Position numbers and translations under genes: made by a program
The notes under the pieces: model-generated
Database searches by the model: none
What the model was told of the DNA's origin: nothing
The model's input: the letters and a program-made list of their open reading frames with translations, nothing else
From: an uncultured Alphaproteobacteria bacterium
Lineage (GTDB): Bacteria; Pseudomonadota; Alphaproteobacteria; HIMB59; GCA-002718135
Assembly: GCA_902586695.1 (NCBI GenBank)
Contig: CACIIL010000007.1
Location: forward strand, 1-48,030
Reading direction: 5' to 3'
Length of the DNA stretch: 48,030 nucleotides
Shown: piece by piece, positions 8,950 through 18,993 of the stretch
How positions within the stretch are numbered: position 1 is the stretch's first letter
How the letters are laid out: every line of letters starts with the position of its first letter

Positions 8950-11709
8950 TTATGCACTGCATGTTAAACATTCTTCCGGATCATTATTTTCTGTTACTTG
9001 TGATTTAATAAAATCTTGTTTAGCTGCTTTTTCTGAAGATACAGTAACTTTTACTGCGTCAACAGCTGATCTACTTCTTAGGTAGTACATACCGGTCTTC
9101 AGGCCTTTTTTCCAAGCATACATATGCATTGAATTAACTTTACCAAAAGTAGGTGTAGAAAGCCATAAATTCATTGATTGAGTTTGATCAATAAATGGAG
9201 CTCTGTCTGCGGCCATATCGATAACAGTTTTTTGTGAGGTTTCCCAAACAGTTTTGTAAGTTTCTTTTAGATCATTTGGAAAATCAGGGATATTTTGAAC
9301 CGACCCATTTTCAAGAATTATTTTATCTCTCATTTCTTTATTCCACAATTTTCTTTTTGATAAGGCTTTAACCAAATGTCTATTCACTAATAAAAATTCT
9401 CCTGATAAAGTTTGTCTTTTATAAATATTAGATGTTTGTATTTGAAAAGTTTCTGTATTACTTAGTATTATACCGGTTGAAGCTGTAGGCATACATGCTG
9501 TTGTTAATGAATTTCTAACTCCATCTTTTTTAATTTTTTCCCTAAGCGTATCCCAATCCCACATTTCAGATGGTTTTGAATTCCATAAATCAAACTGAAA
9601 TTTACCCTCTGAAAGAGGTGATCCTTTAAAAGTTGAATATGGACCTTTTTCTTTTGCAAGTTCATGTGAAGCTTCTAAAGCTCCAAAATAGATAGTTTCA
9701 AATATCAGCTTATTTACTTCTTTAGCTTTATCACTGTCATAAGCGATTTCTAGTTCAAAAAAAACATCAGCCAGACCCTGAATACCAAGACCAATAGGTC
9801 TGTGTTTACTATTAGACTTCTCAGTTTTGTCAGTTGGATAAAAGTTTATATCTATAACTTCATCTAAATTTTTTGTAGCTAATTTAGCTGTTTTATATAA
9901 TTCTTTATAGTCGTATTCTTTTGTTTTAGCTTTATTAGATTTTTTAATAAACTTTGGTAGCGCAATAGAAGCTAGATTGCATACTGATGTTTCTGATTTA
10001 TCAGAATATTCAACAATTTCAGCACACAAGTTAGATGATTTTATAACACCAATATTTTTTTGATTTGATTTATTATTTATTGAGTCTTTGTAAAGCATAT
10101 ATGGTTGCCCAGTTTCAATTTGTGCTTCAATAATTTTTGACATTAGAGATCTTGCATTAATTTTTTCTAAATGAGGCATATCTTTTTCATATTTTTCATA
10201 CAACTTAACAAATTCCTCACCATATTTTTCAGAAAGTCCAGGACATTCATGTTCACTCATTAATGTCCAGTCTTTATCATCTTCAACTCTTTGCATAAAT
10301 AAATCTGGTATCCATAGAGCATAAAAAAGATCTCGTGCTCTAAATTCTTCAGCACCAGTATTCTTTCTTAATTCTAAAAATTTTTCTATATCAGCATGCC
10401 AAGGCTCCAAATATACTGCAAAAGAACCTTTCCTTTTTCCACCTCCTTGATCTACAGATTTTGCTGTTTCATTAAATATTTTTAAAAATGGTATTAGTCC
10501 ATTTGATTTTCCATTTGTTGATTTAATTCTACTTCCACTACCTCTGATATTATGTGCATGCATCCCTATACCACCAGCTGTCTTTGAAATGAGAGCACAG
10601 TCTTTAATTGTATTAAAGATACCCTCAATAGAGTCATCTTCCATTCCTATTAAAAAACAAGAAGATAATTGCTGCATTTTTAGACCACTATTGAATAAAG
10701 TTGGAGTTGCGTGAGTATAATATCCATTTGATAAACTATCATAGGTTTCTTTTACTTTATCAATATTAAAATTATCTCCTGAGACTGTTAATGCTACTCT
10801 CATCCATAAATCTTGAGGACGTTCAATAGTTTTATTCTCAAATTTTAATAAATATGCTCTTATTAAAGTTGTAAAAGCAAAGTAATCAAAATTATAATCT
10901 CTGTCATAATCAATTATGGATTCTATATCTTCTGCATTCGCCATTACTTTATTGTAATAATCTTTTCTCAATAGACCGTCGTCATAAAGATTTTTTGTTG
11001 AAATAATAAAACCAGGTGTATCTTTATGTAATGAATTTGCTTTTATTCTTGCGGCTAAGTATGAATAGTCTGGATGTTCAACAGTTAATGAAGCTGCTGT
11101 TTCCGCTAGGTAAGTATCAATTTCAGTTGATGTTATTTCATTATACAGACCCGGTACTGCCTTTTGTACTACAACAATAGGATCAATATTTAATCCAGTA
11201 GATAGAACCGATACTCTATTTGTAATTTTATCAAGTGATATTGGTTCTTTTATACCATCTCTTTTAGTTACCATCATGGAAGAGGCTTTCGCTCCAACTT
11301 GCTCTTTAAGTTTTTTAGTATGATATCTTGAAGCCGCTCTTTGTTCTCTGTACAGAACATATGCCCGTGCAACTTTATGGTGTTCATCCCTCATTAATGC
11401 AAGCTCAACCTGGTCTTGTATATCTTCAATATGAATCATATCACCATCAGCAATTCTTCTAGTTAGTGCAGAGACAACTTTGTGTGTTAAGATTGATACA
11501 GTTTTATGAATACCATTTTCTTGTTCCTTATCCTTATTTTTGTTATTTCTTATTTTAGTTTGAGCAAGAAATGCTTTTTTAATTGCATCAGAAATTTTAT
11601 CTGATTTAAAAGGACTAATTGATCCATCTCTTCTAACTACATTTAAACTTAATAAATTTACACTTGCTTCTGTTTCATTTTTTTCTGATACCTGTGAGTG
11701 ATCTGCCAT
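8950..11709 (-). CDS. nrdA: Class Ia ribonucleotide reductase alpha subunit with two N-terminal ATP-cone-like segments
   Basis: 919 aa; LSSCFLIGMEDDS, SNLCAEIVEYSDKSETSVCNLASIALP, C-terminal redox tail ECLTCSA; repeated ATP-cone motifs VVRRDGSISPFKSDKISDAI and VTKRDGIKEPISLDKITNRV. Confidence 0.97.
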   Translation of the reverse strand: MADHSQVSEKNETEASVNLLSLNVVRRDGSISPFKSDKISDAIKKAFLAQTKIRNNKNKDKEQENGIHKTVSILTHKVVSALTRRIADGDMIHIEDIQDQVELALMRDEHHKVARAYVLYREQRAASRYHTKKLKEQVGAKASSMMVTKRDGIKEPISLDKITNRVSVLSTGLNIDPIVVVQKAVPGLYNEITSTEIDTYLAETAASLTVEHPDYSYLAARIKANSLHKDTPGFIISTKNLYDDGLLRKDYYNKVMANAEDIESIIDYDRDYNFDYFAFTTLIRAYLLKFENKTIERPQDLWMRVALTVSGDNFNIDKVKETYDSLSNGYYTHATPTLFNSGLKMQQLSSCFLIGMEDDSIEGIFNTIKDCALISKTAGGIGMHAHNIRGSGSRIKSTNGKSNGLIPFLKIFNETAKSVDQGGGKRKGSFAVYLEPWHADIEKFLELRKNTGAEEFRARDLFYALWIPDLFMQRVEDDKDWTLMSEHECPGLSEKYGEEFVKLYEKYEKDMPHLEKINARSLMSKIIEAQIETGQPYMLYKDSINNKSNQKNIGVIKSSNLCAEIVEYSDKSETSVCNLASIALPKFIKKSNKAKTKEYDYKELYKTAKLATKNLDEVIDINFYPTDKTEKSNSKHRPIGLGIQGLADVFFELEIAYDSDKAKEVNKLIFETIYFGALEASHELAKEKGPYSTFKGSPLSEGKFQFDLWNSKPSEMWDWDTLREKIKKDGVRNSLTTACMPTASTGIILSNTETFQIQTSNIYKRQTLSGEFLLVNRHLVKALSKRKLWNKEMRDKIILENGSVQNIPDFPNDLKETYKTVWETSQKTVIDMAADRAPFIDQTQSMNLWLSTPTFGKVNSMHMYAWKKGLKTGMYYLRSRSAVDAVKVTVSSEKAAKQDFIKSQVTENNDPEECLTCSA

Positions 11710-11749
11710 TTTTTTAGTTACCTATTTCTTAAAATTTTATTGTCAAAAA

Positions 11750-11765
11750 ACACAATATGTAGTGT
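11750..11765. promoter_or_regulatory. NrdR box upstream of nrdA
   Basis: ACACAATATGTAGTGT matches the NrdR consensus acaCwAtATaTwGtgt, with one deviation in the core; about 40 bp upstream of the nrdA start. Confidence 0.8.
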
Positions 11766-11780
11766 CGCCGCAAAAAGACA

Positions 11781-11796
11781 ATACAACATTTGGTCA
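11781..11796. promoter_or_regulatory. Candidate second, degenerate NrdR box
   Basis: ATACAACATTTGGTCA: partial match (7/10 core) at exactly 31 bp from the first box, the usual paired-box spacing. Confidence 0.5.
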
Positions 11797-12002
11797 ATAT
11801 CGCAATAAGAACAATACATGAACATTAATATAATTAATATAGATGTCAAACTTTATATTTATTTGAATATTAATTTATTAAAACAAGTAATTGAATTTAA
11901 TATATTAAGTTATTAACCTAAGTCACAAATTATCAAATTCAAATTATTTTTATATTAATAAATTTAACTTAAATTTGCCATAAAATGTAAGTAAATTACT
12001 TT

Positions 12003-12716
12003 ATGACATATATAGCACTTGTTGATGATGAAAGCTCGATTCGCACTTCAGTTTCTCTTGCACTAGAATCAGAGGGCTTTAAAGTAGATGTTTTCCAAAA
12101 TGGATTAGAGGCACTTCAGGCTTTAGAAACCAAACATTATGATCTTGGTTTGTTTGATATAAAAATGCCTAAAATGGATGGAAATGAACTTTTGTCAAAA
12201 ATTAGATCTAGCAAAAATGATTCTTTGAAAGACATGCCAATAATTTTTTTAACTTCAAAAGATCAAGAACAAGATGAAATTATTGGACTTAGAATGGGCG
12301 CAGCAGACTATATAACTAAACCTTTTTCACAAAAGCTTCTTAATGAGAGAATTAGAACTGTTTTAAGAATTTATCAAAATAGAAAATCTTCAAATAAAAA
12401 AGAAGATAGACCAACAAATAATTTAAAAAAAGGAAACTTAGAATTAGATGATTTAAAACAATTATGTTTTTGGAAAAATGAAGTCATTGAGCTAACAGTT
12501 GCTGAATTTAATTTAATTAAATCACTTGCAAAATATCCTGGAGTGGTAAAAGATAGGAATCAACTAATGGATGCTATGTATGGTGATAGTATTTATGTTG
12601 ATGACAGAACAATTGATAGTCATATTAAACGATTAAGAAAGAAGTTTAAATCTTATGACCCAACATTCGACCAGATTCGTACAAGATATGGATCAGGTTA
12701 TTCGTGGCGTGAATAA
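12003..12716 (+). CDS. chvI: OmpR-family response regulator, ChvI-like
   Basis: IALVDDESSIRTSVSLALESEGFKVDVFQNGLEAL; C-terminal winged helix ...YVDDRTIDSHIKRLRKKFK...IRTRYGSGYSWRE as in ChvI. Confidence 0.9.
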   Translation: MTYIALVDDESSIRTSVSLALESEGFKVDVFQNGLEALQALETKHYDLGLFDIKMPKMDGNELLSKIRSSKNDSLKDMPIIFLTSKDQEQDEIIGLRMGAADYITKPFSQKLLNERIRTVLRIYQNRKSSNKKEDRPTNNLKKGNLELDDLKQLCFWKNEVIELTVAEFNLIKSLAKYPGVVKDRNQLMDAMYGDSIYVDDRTIDSHIKRLRKKFKSYDPTFDQIRTRYGSGYSWRE

Positions 12717-14388
12717 AAAAAATAAATTAGCTCTATATAATTTACCGCTTTCAATCCAAATTTTAACTATAAATATTTTTATAAGTTTGATTGGGTTTAT
12801 TTTTCTTATTTTTTTCAATATTTATCTAATTCAAAATGATCAAACTTTTTTAAAAAAACATATTAATGCAAATCAAAATTTAAAAACAATTCAGGCTTTT
12901 CTTGAAAAAAATTCAATTATAAGAGTTCCTCTTTTTGATGACAATTGTAAAGGTGAAAATGTTGAAACTTGTAAAAAAGAAATAAATAGTAAAATCGATT
13001 TATCTGAACCAGTTCTTGAGCCAAAAATTACTCAAGAATTTATAATGAATAATTATTTAAATTCTGATTTAAATATTAAAATTTACAACGATGATTGGAT
13101 TAGATTAGTTGATACTCATGATTTATATGACATGTCATTTGTTGAAGAAACAGAGCTTAAGGAAGATGATTTTAAGGAAAATAATTTTAATTTACTTGAA
13201 TATTTTAGTCAAAAATACTTAAGTTTTTTCTCAAATTATCACAATTATTTAATCAATAAAAAATTCCATGATTTAACATCTCCTAAAAAAGCTGATATAT
13301 TTTATGTCTCTGAAAGTATTAAAGATAAAGATATTATTGAATATAAAATAAAAGATAAGGAAAGTAACATCTTTCAATATATTACTGCTCCAATAATAAA
13401 TAATAACAAAGTATATGGAGTTATAATTTTAGATTATCCTATTACTAATCAAACATCTGATTTAGGTATTATTTCTCTTAACATTTTAAGTTTTTTTATT
13501 TTATTTGTCTTAATAATGATTTTTTTATCATTAATCTTCTCACAAAGTCTCGTTAGTCCAATTAAAAAACTTTCAAGATTAACAATTTTAGAAAGAGAAA
13601 GGGTAAATGAAAAAAAAATTGTTTATCCAAATAGAAGTGATGAAATTGGAGTTTTATCAAAGGAAATACAAAATATGTCTATTGGATTAAAAACTCAAAT
13701 TGAGCAGTTAGAAAAATTTAGTGCTGATGTATCTCATGAATTAAAAAATCCTTTAACTAGTCTCCAGTCAGCAATTGAGTTGATCGATAAAGACAGTATG
13801 TCAAAAGGGAATAAAAAAATATTGATTCAAAATATTCATAATGATTTAAAAAGAATGAATCAGCTAATAAATGATATTTCAAAGTTTACACGTTTAAAAG
13901 CTGAAATTGAATTAGAAAAAAACCAATATATTAATCTAAATAGTTTTATTGATGAAATCCCTAAAATTTTTACTAATAACAATAAGGAAATAAAATTTGT
14001 TTTGAAAAAAAATTCTGAAAATTTAGAAATTGTTGCAAATAAAAATAAACTATTTCAGGTTTTTATAAATTTAATTGAAAACAGTATTTCTCTATCTCCA
14101 AAACAATCAAAAATTCTTATAGAATTAAATAAATTAGATCAAAAAATGATTTGTATAAAAGTATATGATCAAGGTAAGGGGATTGATTTAAAAGATTCAG
14201 ACAAGGTGTTTGAAAGATTTTATAGCGATAGACAAGACAATATAAAGAATCATACAGGTCTCGGATTATCTATTGCTAGAGAAATAATTACACATATGAA
14301 TGGAAAGCTTTATTTGGATAAATCTAATAAAAGTGAGTACCCTGGTGCTTGTTTTTTTATTATTTTACCTGTAAGACACACTGCATAA
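12688..14388 (+). CDS. chvG: Sensor histidine kinase, ChvG-like (track start 12655; true start uncertain)
   Basis: HAMP region, SADVSHELKNPLTSLQSAIELI H-box, FERFYSDR...HTGLGLSIAREI; directly after chvI. Confidence 0.88.
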   Translation: MDQVIRGVNKKNKLALYNLPLSIQILTINIFISLIGFIFLIFFNIYLIQNDQTFLKKHINANQNLKTIQAFLEKNSIIRVPLFDDNCKGENVETCKKEINSKIDLSEPVLEPKITQEFIMNNYLNSDLNIKIYNDDWIRLVDTHDLYDMSFVEETELKEDDFKENNFNLLEYFSQKYLSFFSNYHNYLINKKFHDLTSPKKADIFYVSESIKDKDIIEYKIKDKESNIFQYITAPIINNNKVYGVIILDYPITNQTSDLGIISLNILSFFILFVLIMIFLSLIFSQSLVSPIKKLSRLTILERERVNEKKIVYPNRSDEIGVLSKEIQNMSIGLKTQIEQLEKFSADVSHELKNPLTSLQSAIELIDKDSMSKGNKKILIQNIHNDLKRMNQLINDISKFTRLKAEIELEKNQYINLNSFIDEIPKIFTNNNKEIKFVLKKNSENLEIVANKNKLFQVFINLIENSISLSPKQSKILIELNKLDQKMICIKVYDQGKGIDLKDSDKVFERFYSDRQDNIKNHTGLGLSIAREIITHMNGKLYLDKSNKSEYPGACFFIILPVRHTA

Positions 14389-14427
14389 CTTATATTAAAT
14401 TTTTAATTATAAATAATAGGAAGAAAA

Positions 14428-15717
14428 ATGAGCCAAGATTATAAGGTTAAAGACATAGAACTTGCTGAGTGGGGTTTAAAAGAAATAGCTATTGCAGAGA
14501 CAGAAATGCCAGGTTTAATGGCTCTTAGAGAGGAATATGGAGGAACCAAACCTCTAGATGGTGCAAGGATTGTAGGTTGTCTTCATATGACAATCCAAAC
14601 TGCTGTATTGATTGAAACTTTGGTGCATCTTGGTGCATCTGTAAGATGGAGTTCTTGCAATATATTTTCTACTCAAGATCAAGCTGCAGCAGCTATAGCA
14701 TCAAAGAACATTCCTGTATTTGCTTGGAAAGGAATGACAGATGAAGAATTCTGGTGGTGTATAGAACAAACTTTAACCGGACCTGATGGCTGGAAACCAA
14801 ATATGATTTTAGATGATGGTGGAGATGCTACACAAATAATACATGAAAAATTCCCCGAGCTTTTAAAAGATATTAGAGGCTTATCAGAAGAAACTACAAC
14901 CGGAGTTCATCGTTTAAAAGAAATGGAAAAAAAAGGATCATTAAAAGTTCCCGCAATCAATGTAAATGACTCAGTTACTAAATCAAAATTTGATAATCTC
15001 TATGGATGTAAAGAAAGTTTAGTCGATGGTATTAGAAGAGGAACTGATGTTATGATGGCAGGCAAAGTTGCGGTAGTAGCCGGTTATGGAGATGTTGGCA
15101 AAGGATCTGCAGCAAGTTTAAGAGGAGCAGGTGCAAGGGTTTGTGTTACAGAAATTGACCCCATTAATGCTTTGCAAGCGGCTATGGAAGGATATGAAGT
15201 TGTAACTATGGATGACGCCGCTTCTTATGGTGATATTTTTGTTACTGCTACAGGAAATCTAGATGTAATAACTTTAGATCATATGAGAAAGATGCGTGAC
15301 AGAGCAATCGTTTGTAATATTGGACACTTTGATAATGAAATTCAAACTGAAGCATTGCAAAACTATAAATCTGATGAAATTAAGCCTCAAGTGAGAGAAG
15401 TTGAATTTCCTGATGGAAAAAAAATATTATTGTTGTCTGAAGGTCGTCTAGTTAATTTAGGTAATGCAACAGGACATCCAAGCTTTGTAATGAGTGCTTC
15501 TTTTTCCAATCAAGTAATTGCACAAATTGAACTCTGGCACAATTACAAGAATTACGAAAATAAAGTATATGTTTTGCCAAAAAAATTAGATGAAAAAGTT
15601 GCTTTATTACATTTGAAAAAAGTTGGAGCAAAATTAACTGAGTTAAATGAAAAGCAAGCAGAATATATTGGCGTTAGTAAAACAGGACCATTTAAGGATG
15701 ATACTTACAGATATTAG
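14428..15717 (+). CDS. ahcY: Adenosylhomocysteinase
   Basis: 429 aa; [49 protein letters not shown]-terminal [20 protein letters not shown]. Confidence 0.98.
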   Translation: MSQDYKVKDIELAEWGLKEIAIAETEMPGLMALREEYGGTKPLDGARIVGCLHMTIQTAVLIETLVHLGASVRWSSCNIFSTQDQAAAAIASKNIPVFAWKGMTDEEFWWCIEQTLTGPDGWKPNMILDDGGDATQIIHEKFPELLKDIRGLSEETTTGVHRLKEMEKKGSLKVPAINVNDSVTKSKFDNLYGCKESLVDGIRRGTDVMMAGKVAVVAGYGDVGKGSAASLRGAGARVCVTEIDPINALQAAMEGYEVVTMDDAASYGDIFVTATGNLDVITLDHMRKMRDRAIVCNIGHFDNEIQTEALQNYKSDEIKPQVREVEFPDGKKILLLSEGRLVNLGNATGHPSFVMSASFSNQVIAQIELWHNYKNYENKVYVLPKKLDEKVALLHLKKVGAKLTELNEKQAEYIGVSKTGPFKDDTYRY

Positions 15718-15726
15718 GAGGAAAGA

Positions 15727-16893
15727 ATGAGATCATATTTATTTACAAGTGAATCAGTATCAGAGGGGCACCCAGATAAAGTTTGTGACAGAATATCGGA
15801 CATGGTTGTTGATAGCTATTTATCATCAGGTGATCCAAAAACTAGAGTTGCGTGTGAAACACTTACTACTACTAATAAAGTAGTTTTAGCTGGTGAGGTA
15901 AGAGGTCCAACAATACCAAAAGAGCAAATCATATCTCAAGTAAGAGACTGTATTAAGGATATTGGATATGAACAAGATGGCTTTCATTGGCAAAATTGTG
16001 AAATAGATTATCATCTACATCCTCAGTCATCAGATATAGCCATGGGAGTTGACTCTGGAAGTGATAAAGAAGAGGGCGCAGGAGATCAAGGTATTATGTT
16101 TGGTTTTGCATGTAGAGATACAGAATCTTTCATGCCAGCTCCAATTCATTATTCTCATCAAATTTTGTATAAAATGGCTCAAGCAAGAAAAGATGGATCA
16201 GCTCCTGGTTTAGAGCCTGATTCAAAAAGCCAAGTAACAATGCTTTATGAAAATGGAAAGCCTTGTAGAGTTACATCATTGGTAATTTCATCACAACACA
16301 AAGAAGGTTTATCACCGGCAGATGTAAAAGAGATTGTTAAGCCTTATGTGTATGAATGTATACCAAATGAATTACTCGAAGGTCTCAAAGATGAAGAATT
16401 TTATGTTAATCCAACTGGAAATTTTGTAATTGGAGGCCCAGATGGTGATTCTGGTTTAACAGGTAGAAAAATTATAGTAGATACTTATGGAGGTGCTGCA
16501 CCTCATGGAGGAGGAGCATTTTCAGGTAAAGACCCATCAAAAGTTGATAGATCAGCAGCATATGCGGCTAGATATTTAGCTAAAAATGTTGTTGCAGCAG
16601 ATCTTGCTGATGAATGCACAATACAATTATCTTATGCAATAGGAGTTTCAAAACCTTTATCAGTTTATGTAAGCACTAATGGTACAAATAAAATTGATGA
16701 GAAAAAAATAGAAAAATCTGTTCAAGATTTATTTGATCTTAGCCCAAGAGGAATAAGAGAGCATTTAAAGCTATCTAATGCAATTTATGTTCCAACTTCG
16801 GCTTATGGACATTTTGGAAGAGAACCAACTGATAAAGGTCATTTTACTTGGGAGAAAACAGATTTGGTAGATTCATTAAAAAGTATACTTTAA
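15727..16893 (+). CDS. metK: S-adenosylmethionine synthetase
   Basis: [65 protein letters not shown]. Confidence 0.99.
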   Translation: MRSYLFTSESVSEGHPDKVCDRISDMVVDSYLSSGDPKTRVACETLTTTNKVVLAGEVRGPTIPKEQIISQVRDCIKDIGYEQDGFHWQNCEIDYHLHPQSSDIAMGVDSGSDKEEGAGDQGIMFGFACRDTESFMPAPIHYSHQILYKMAQARKDGSAPGLEPDSKSQVTMLYENGKPCRVTSLVISSQHKEGLSPADVKEIVKPYVYECIPNELLEGLKDEEFYVNPTGNFVIGGPDGDSGLTGRKIIVDTYGGAAPHGGGAFSGKDPSKVDRSAAYAARYLAKNVVAADLADECTIQLSYAIGVSKPLSVYVSTNGTNKIDEKKIEKSVQDLFDLSPRGIREHLKLSNAIYVPTSAYGHFGREPTDKGHFTWEKTDLVDSLKSIL

Positions 16894-16895
16894 AT

Positions 16896-17354
16896 TTGCA
16901 GGAAAAATCTCTTACTTTAGATTTAAAAGGTTTAGAAAATTTTTGTGAAGATGTATCCCTTAATATTAAAGTAGGAGATATTATTTGTTTATTTGGTGAA
17001 TTAGGATCGGGTAAAACAACATTTGCACGAAATCTAATAAAATCAATTTATAAGAACAATAAATTAGAAAAACCTGATTCTATAAAAAGCCCATCTTTTC
17101 CTATTCTACTTACTTATGAAGTTAATAAATTTGAAATTTATCACTATGATTTGTATCGCATTTCAAAAAGTGCTGAATTAGAAGAAATAAATATTTTTGA
17201 AGAATTAAATAACTCAATTACCCTTATTGAATGGCCTGAAATTATTTTAGATAGTTTAAAAGATTACAATATTTATTCTGTAAATATAAATATTGTTGAT
17301 GAAGTTAGAAGAAACATAAAACACAATTTAATTTTTAATTCAAATGAAATTTAA
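16896..17354 (+). CDS. tsaE: tRNA t6A biosynthesis ATPase TsaE; start ambiguous (ATG 16848 inside metK, or TTG 16896)
   Basis: LFGELGSGKTTFARNLI, SPSFPILLTYEV..IYHYDLYRI, LIEWPEI. Confidence 0.88.
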   Translation: MQEKSLTLDLKGLENFCEDVSLNIKVGDIICLFGELGSGKTTFARNLIKSIYKNNKLEKPDSIKSPSFPILLTYEVNKFEIYHYDLYRISKSAELEEINIFEELNNSITLIEWPEIILDSLKDYNIYSVNINIVDEVRRNIKHNLIFNSNEI

Positions 17355-18264
17355 TTTACAGGATGTTTATCAAATAAAAAGTGGAGCATCACATAAAAAA
17401 ATTTATAGATTTAAAAAAAAAAATGAAGCGAAGATAATTGTAGATTTTTCATATAACTATAATGATTATTCATCTTTTTTAGTAGTTAATAATTTTTTAT
17501 CAATGATGAATATTTCTGTTCCTAAAATATTTGAAACTGATGATTCACAAAACATAATCATTATGGAAGATTTTGGTGATATTAGGTATGATAAATTAAT
17601 AAATAGAATTGATCCTAAAGAAATTTTGATAGACGCCATAAATTCATTAATAGAAATTCAAAATTCACAAAAACCAACAGTAAACAGATATTTAAAACAA
17701 TATAATTTTTCTACTTTTGAAATTGAGATAGCTGAATTTGCAGATTTTTACTTACCTATAAATAATATTAGTAATGATGTTATTGATGAATTCTTTTATA
17801 TTTGGAAATCAGAGTTTGAAAATTTAAATTTTAAATGGGATTCTTTTGTTCATAAAGATTTTGAGCTATCGAATTTAATGCATCTAAAAAAGAGAAAGCG
17901 TCATTTAAAGTGTGGAATACTTGATTTTCAAAATGCATTTATTGGATTTTCAGGTTGGGATGTTTTTTCTCTTCTAGAAAATCCAAGAATATATTTTGAA
18001 GATAAGTATAATGATGAATTGCTTGAATATTTTTTTGATAATACTAATCAAAGTATATCTTTTAGAGAATTTTTAATTCAATATTATTTTCTTAATACAG
18101 CAAGGCAAACAAGAATTATTGGAAGATGGATAAATTTAGATAAAAAAAATAAAAACAATAATTATTCAAAGTATCTAAATATTACAGTTAAAAGACTTCA
18201 AAAAAGTTTATTTAATCTTCAAAATGCAAAACTTTCTAAATTATATGATAAAATAATATTTTAA
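17344..18264 (+). CDS. amgK: Aminoglycoside phosphotransferase-fold sugar kinase, AmgK-like
   Basis: IIMEDFGDIRYDKLI, FVHKDFELSNLMHLKKRKRHLKCGILDFQNAFIGFSGWDVFSLLENPR; linked to a MurU-like gene. Confidence 0.78.
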   Translation: MKFNLQDVYQIKSGASHKKIYRFKKKNEAKIIVDFSYNYNDYSSFLVVNNFLSMMNISVPKIFETDDSQNIIIMEDFGDIRYDKLINRIDPKEILIDAINSLIEIQNSQKPTVNRYLKQYNFSTFEIEIAEFADFYLPINNISNDVIDEFFYIWKSEFENLNFKWDSFVHKDFELSNLMHLKKRKRHLKCGILDFQNAFIGFSGWDVFSLLENPRIYFEDKYNDELLEYFFDNTNQSISFREFLIQYYFLNTARQTRIIGRWINLDKKNKNNNYSKYLNITVKRLQKSLFNLQNAKLSKLYDKIIF

Positions 18265-18956
18265 TGACTAGTTTTAATTTAATGATATTAGCTGCTGGAT
18301 ATGGAAAGCGAATGAAAAAATTAACTCATTCTCAGCCAAAACCTTTGTTGAAAATAAATAACAAAGAGCTAATTCGACATAATATAGATTTCTTTATAAA
18401 TTTAGGATGTAAAAAAATAATTATAAATACTCATTATCTGCATGAAAAAATTCAAAATTTTATTGAAGTCAATTATTCTAATCAAAATATTAAATTAATC
18501 TATGAGTCTACTTTATTAAATACAGGTGGGGGTATTAAAAATGCTCTAAAGTTATTAGGAAATAAAAATTTTTTAGTTTCTAATGTAGATATTCTTTGGA
18601 AAGAAGAAAATAAAAAAGATGTAATAAATTTTATTAAAAATTATCAAGAAATCCAAGCATGTAAGTTATTACTAGCTAAAGAGGAAAATTTTTTAGGTTT
18701 AAAAAAATCAATAGGTGATTTTAAATTTCAAAACAAACTAATTAAACGTTGGAAAAAAAATGATCCATATTTATATTTTACTGGTTTACAAATAATAAAC
18801 CCTCGTATTTTTGACTTAGTAGATGAAAATTCTTTTTCTATAAATATGTTATGGGATTTGCTTATAACTAATGAAAAACTTGAAGGTGAAATATCATATT
18901 CTAATATTGTTCATATAGGAGATATAAACTCATTTAATCAATTTAAAGATGATTGA
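18264..18956 (+). CDS. murU: Nucleotidyltransferase, MurU-like
   Basis: MILAAGYGKRMKKLTHSQPKPLLKINNKELIRHNIDFF...LLNTGGGIKNALKLLG; overlaps amgK stop. Confidence 0.8.
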   Translation: MTSFNLMILAAGYGKRMKKLTHSQPKPLLKINNKELIRHNIDFFINLGCKKIIINTHYLHEKIQNFIEVNYSNQNIKLIYESTLLNTGGGIKNALKLLGNKNFLVSNVDILWKEENKKDVINFIKNYQEIQACKLLLAKEENFLGLKKSIGDFKFQNKLIKRWKKNDPYLYFTGLQIINPRIFDLVDENSFSINMLWDLLITNEKLEGEISYSNIVHIGDINSFNQFKDD

Positions 18957-18993
18957 TACTTGAATATATATTTAAAGTGCTTACTTTTATCTT

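Noticed and set aside
11705-11730. Possible extra small gene or RNA in the nrdA-chvI intergenic region
   Set aside because: No ORF with plausible composition or RBS and no stable structure seen by eye; only NrdR-like sites are supportable.
14621-14640. Exact tandem 10-mer tggtgcatct x2 in ahcY
   Set aside because: It encodes the conserved AhcY segment LVHLGAS in one open frame; likely coincidence of codon use.
16848-16895. tsaE start at ATG 16848 inside metK as annotated by the ORF track
   Set aside because: The extra N-terminal residues look like a shifted metK frame; a TTG at 16896 fits typical TsaE N-termini better, though neither is certain.
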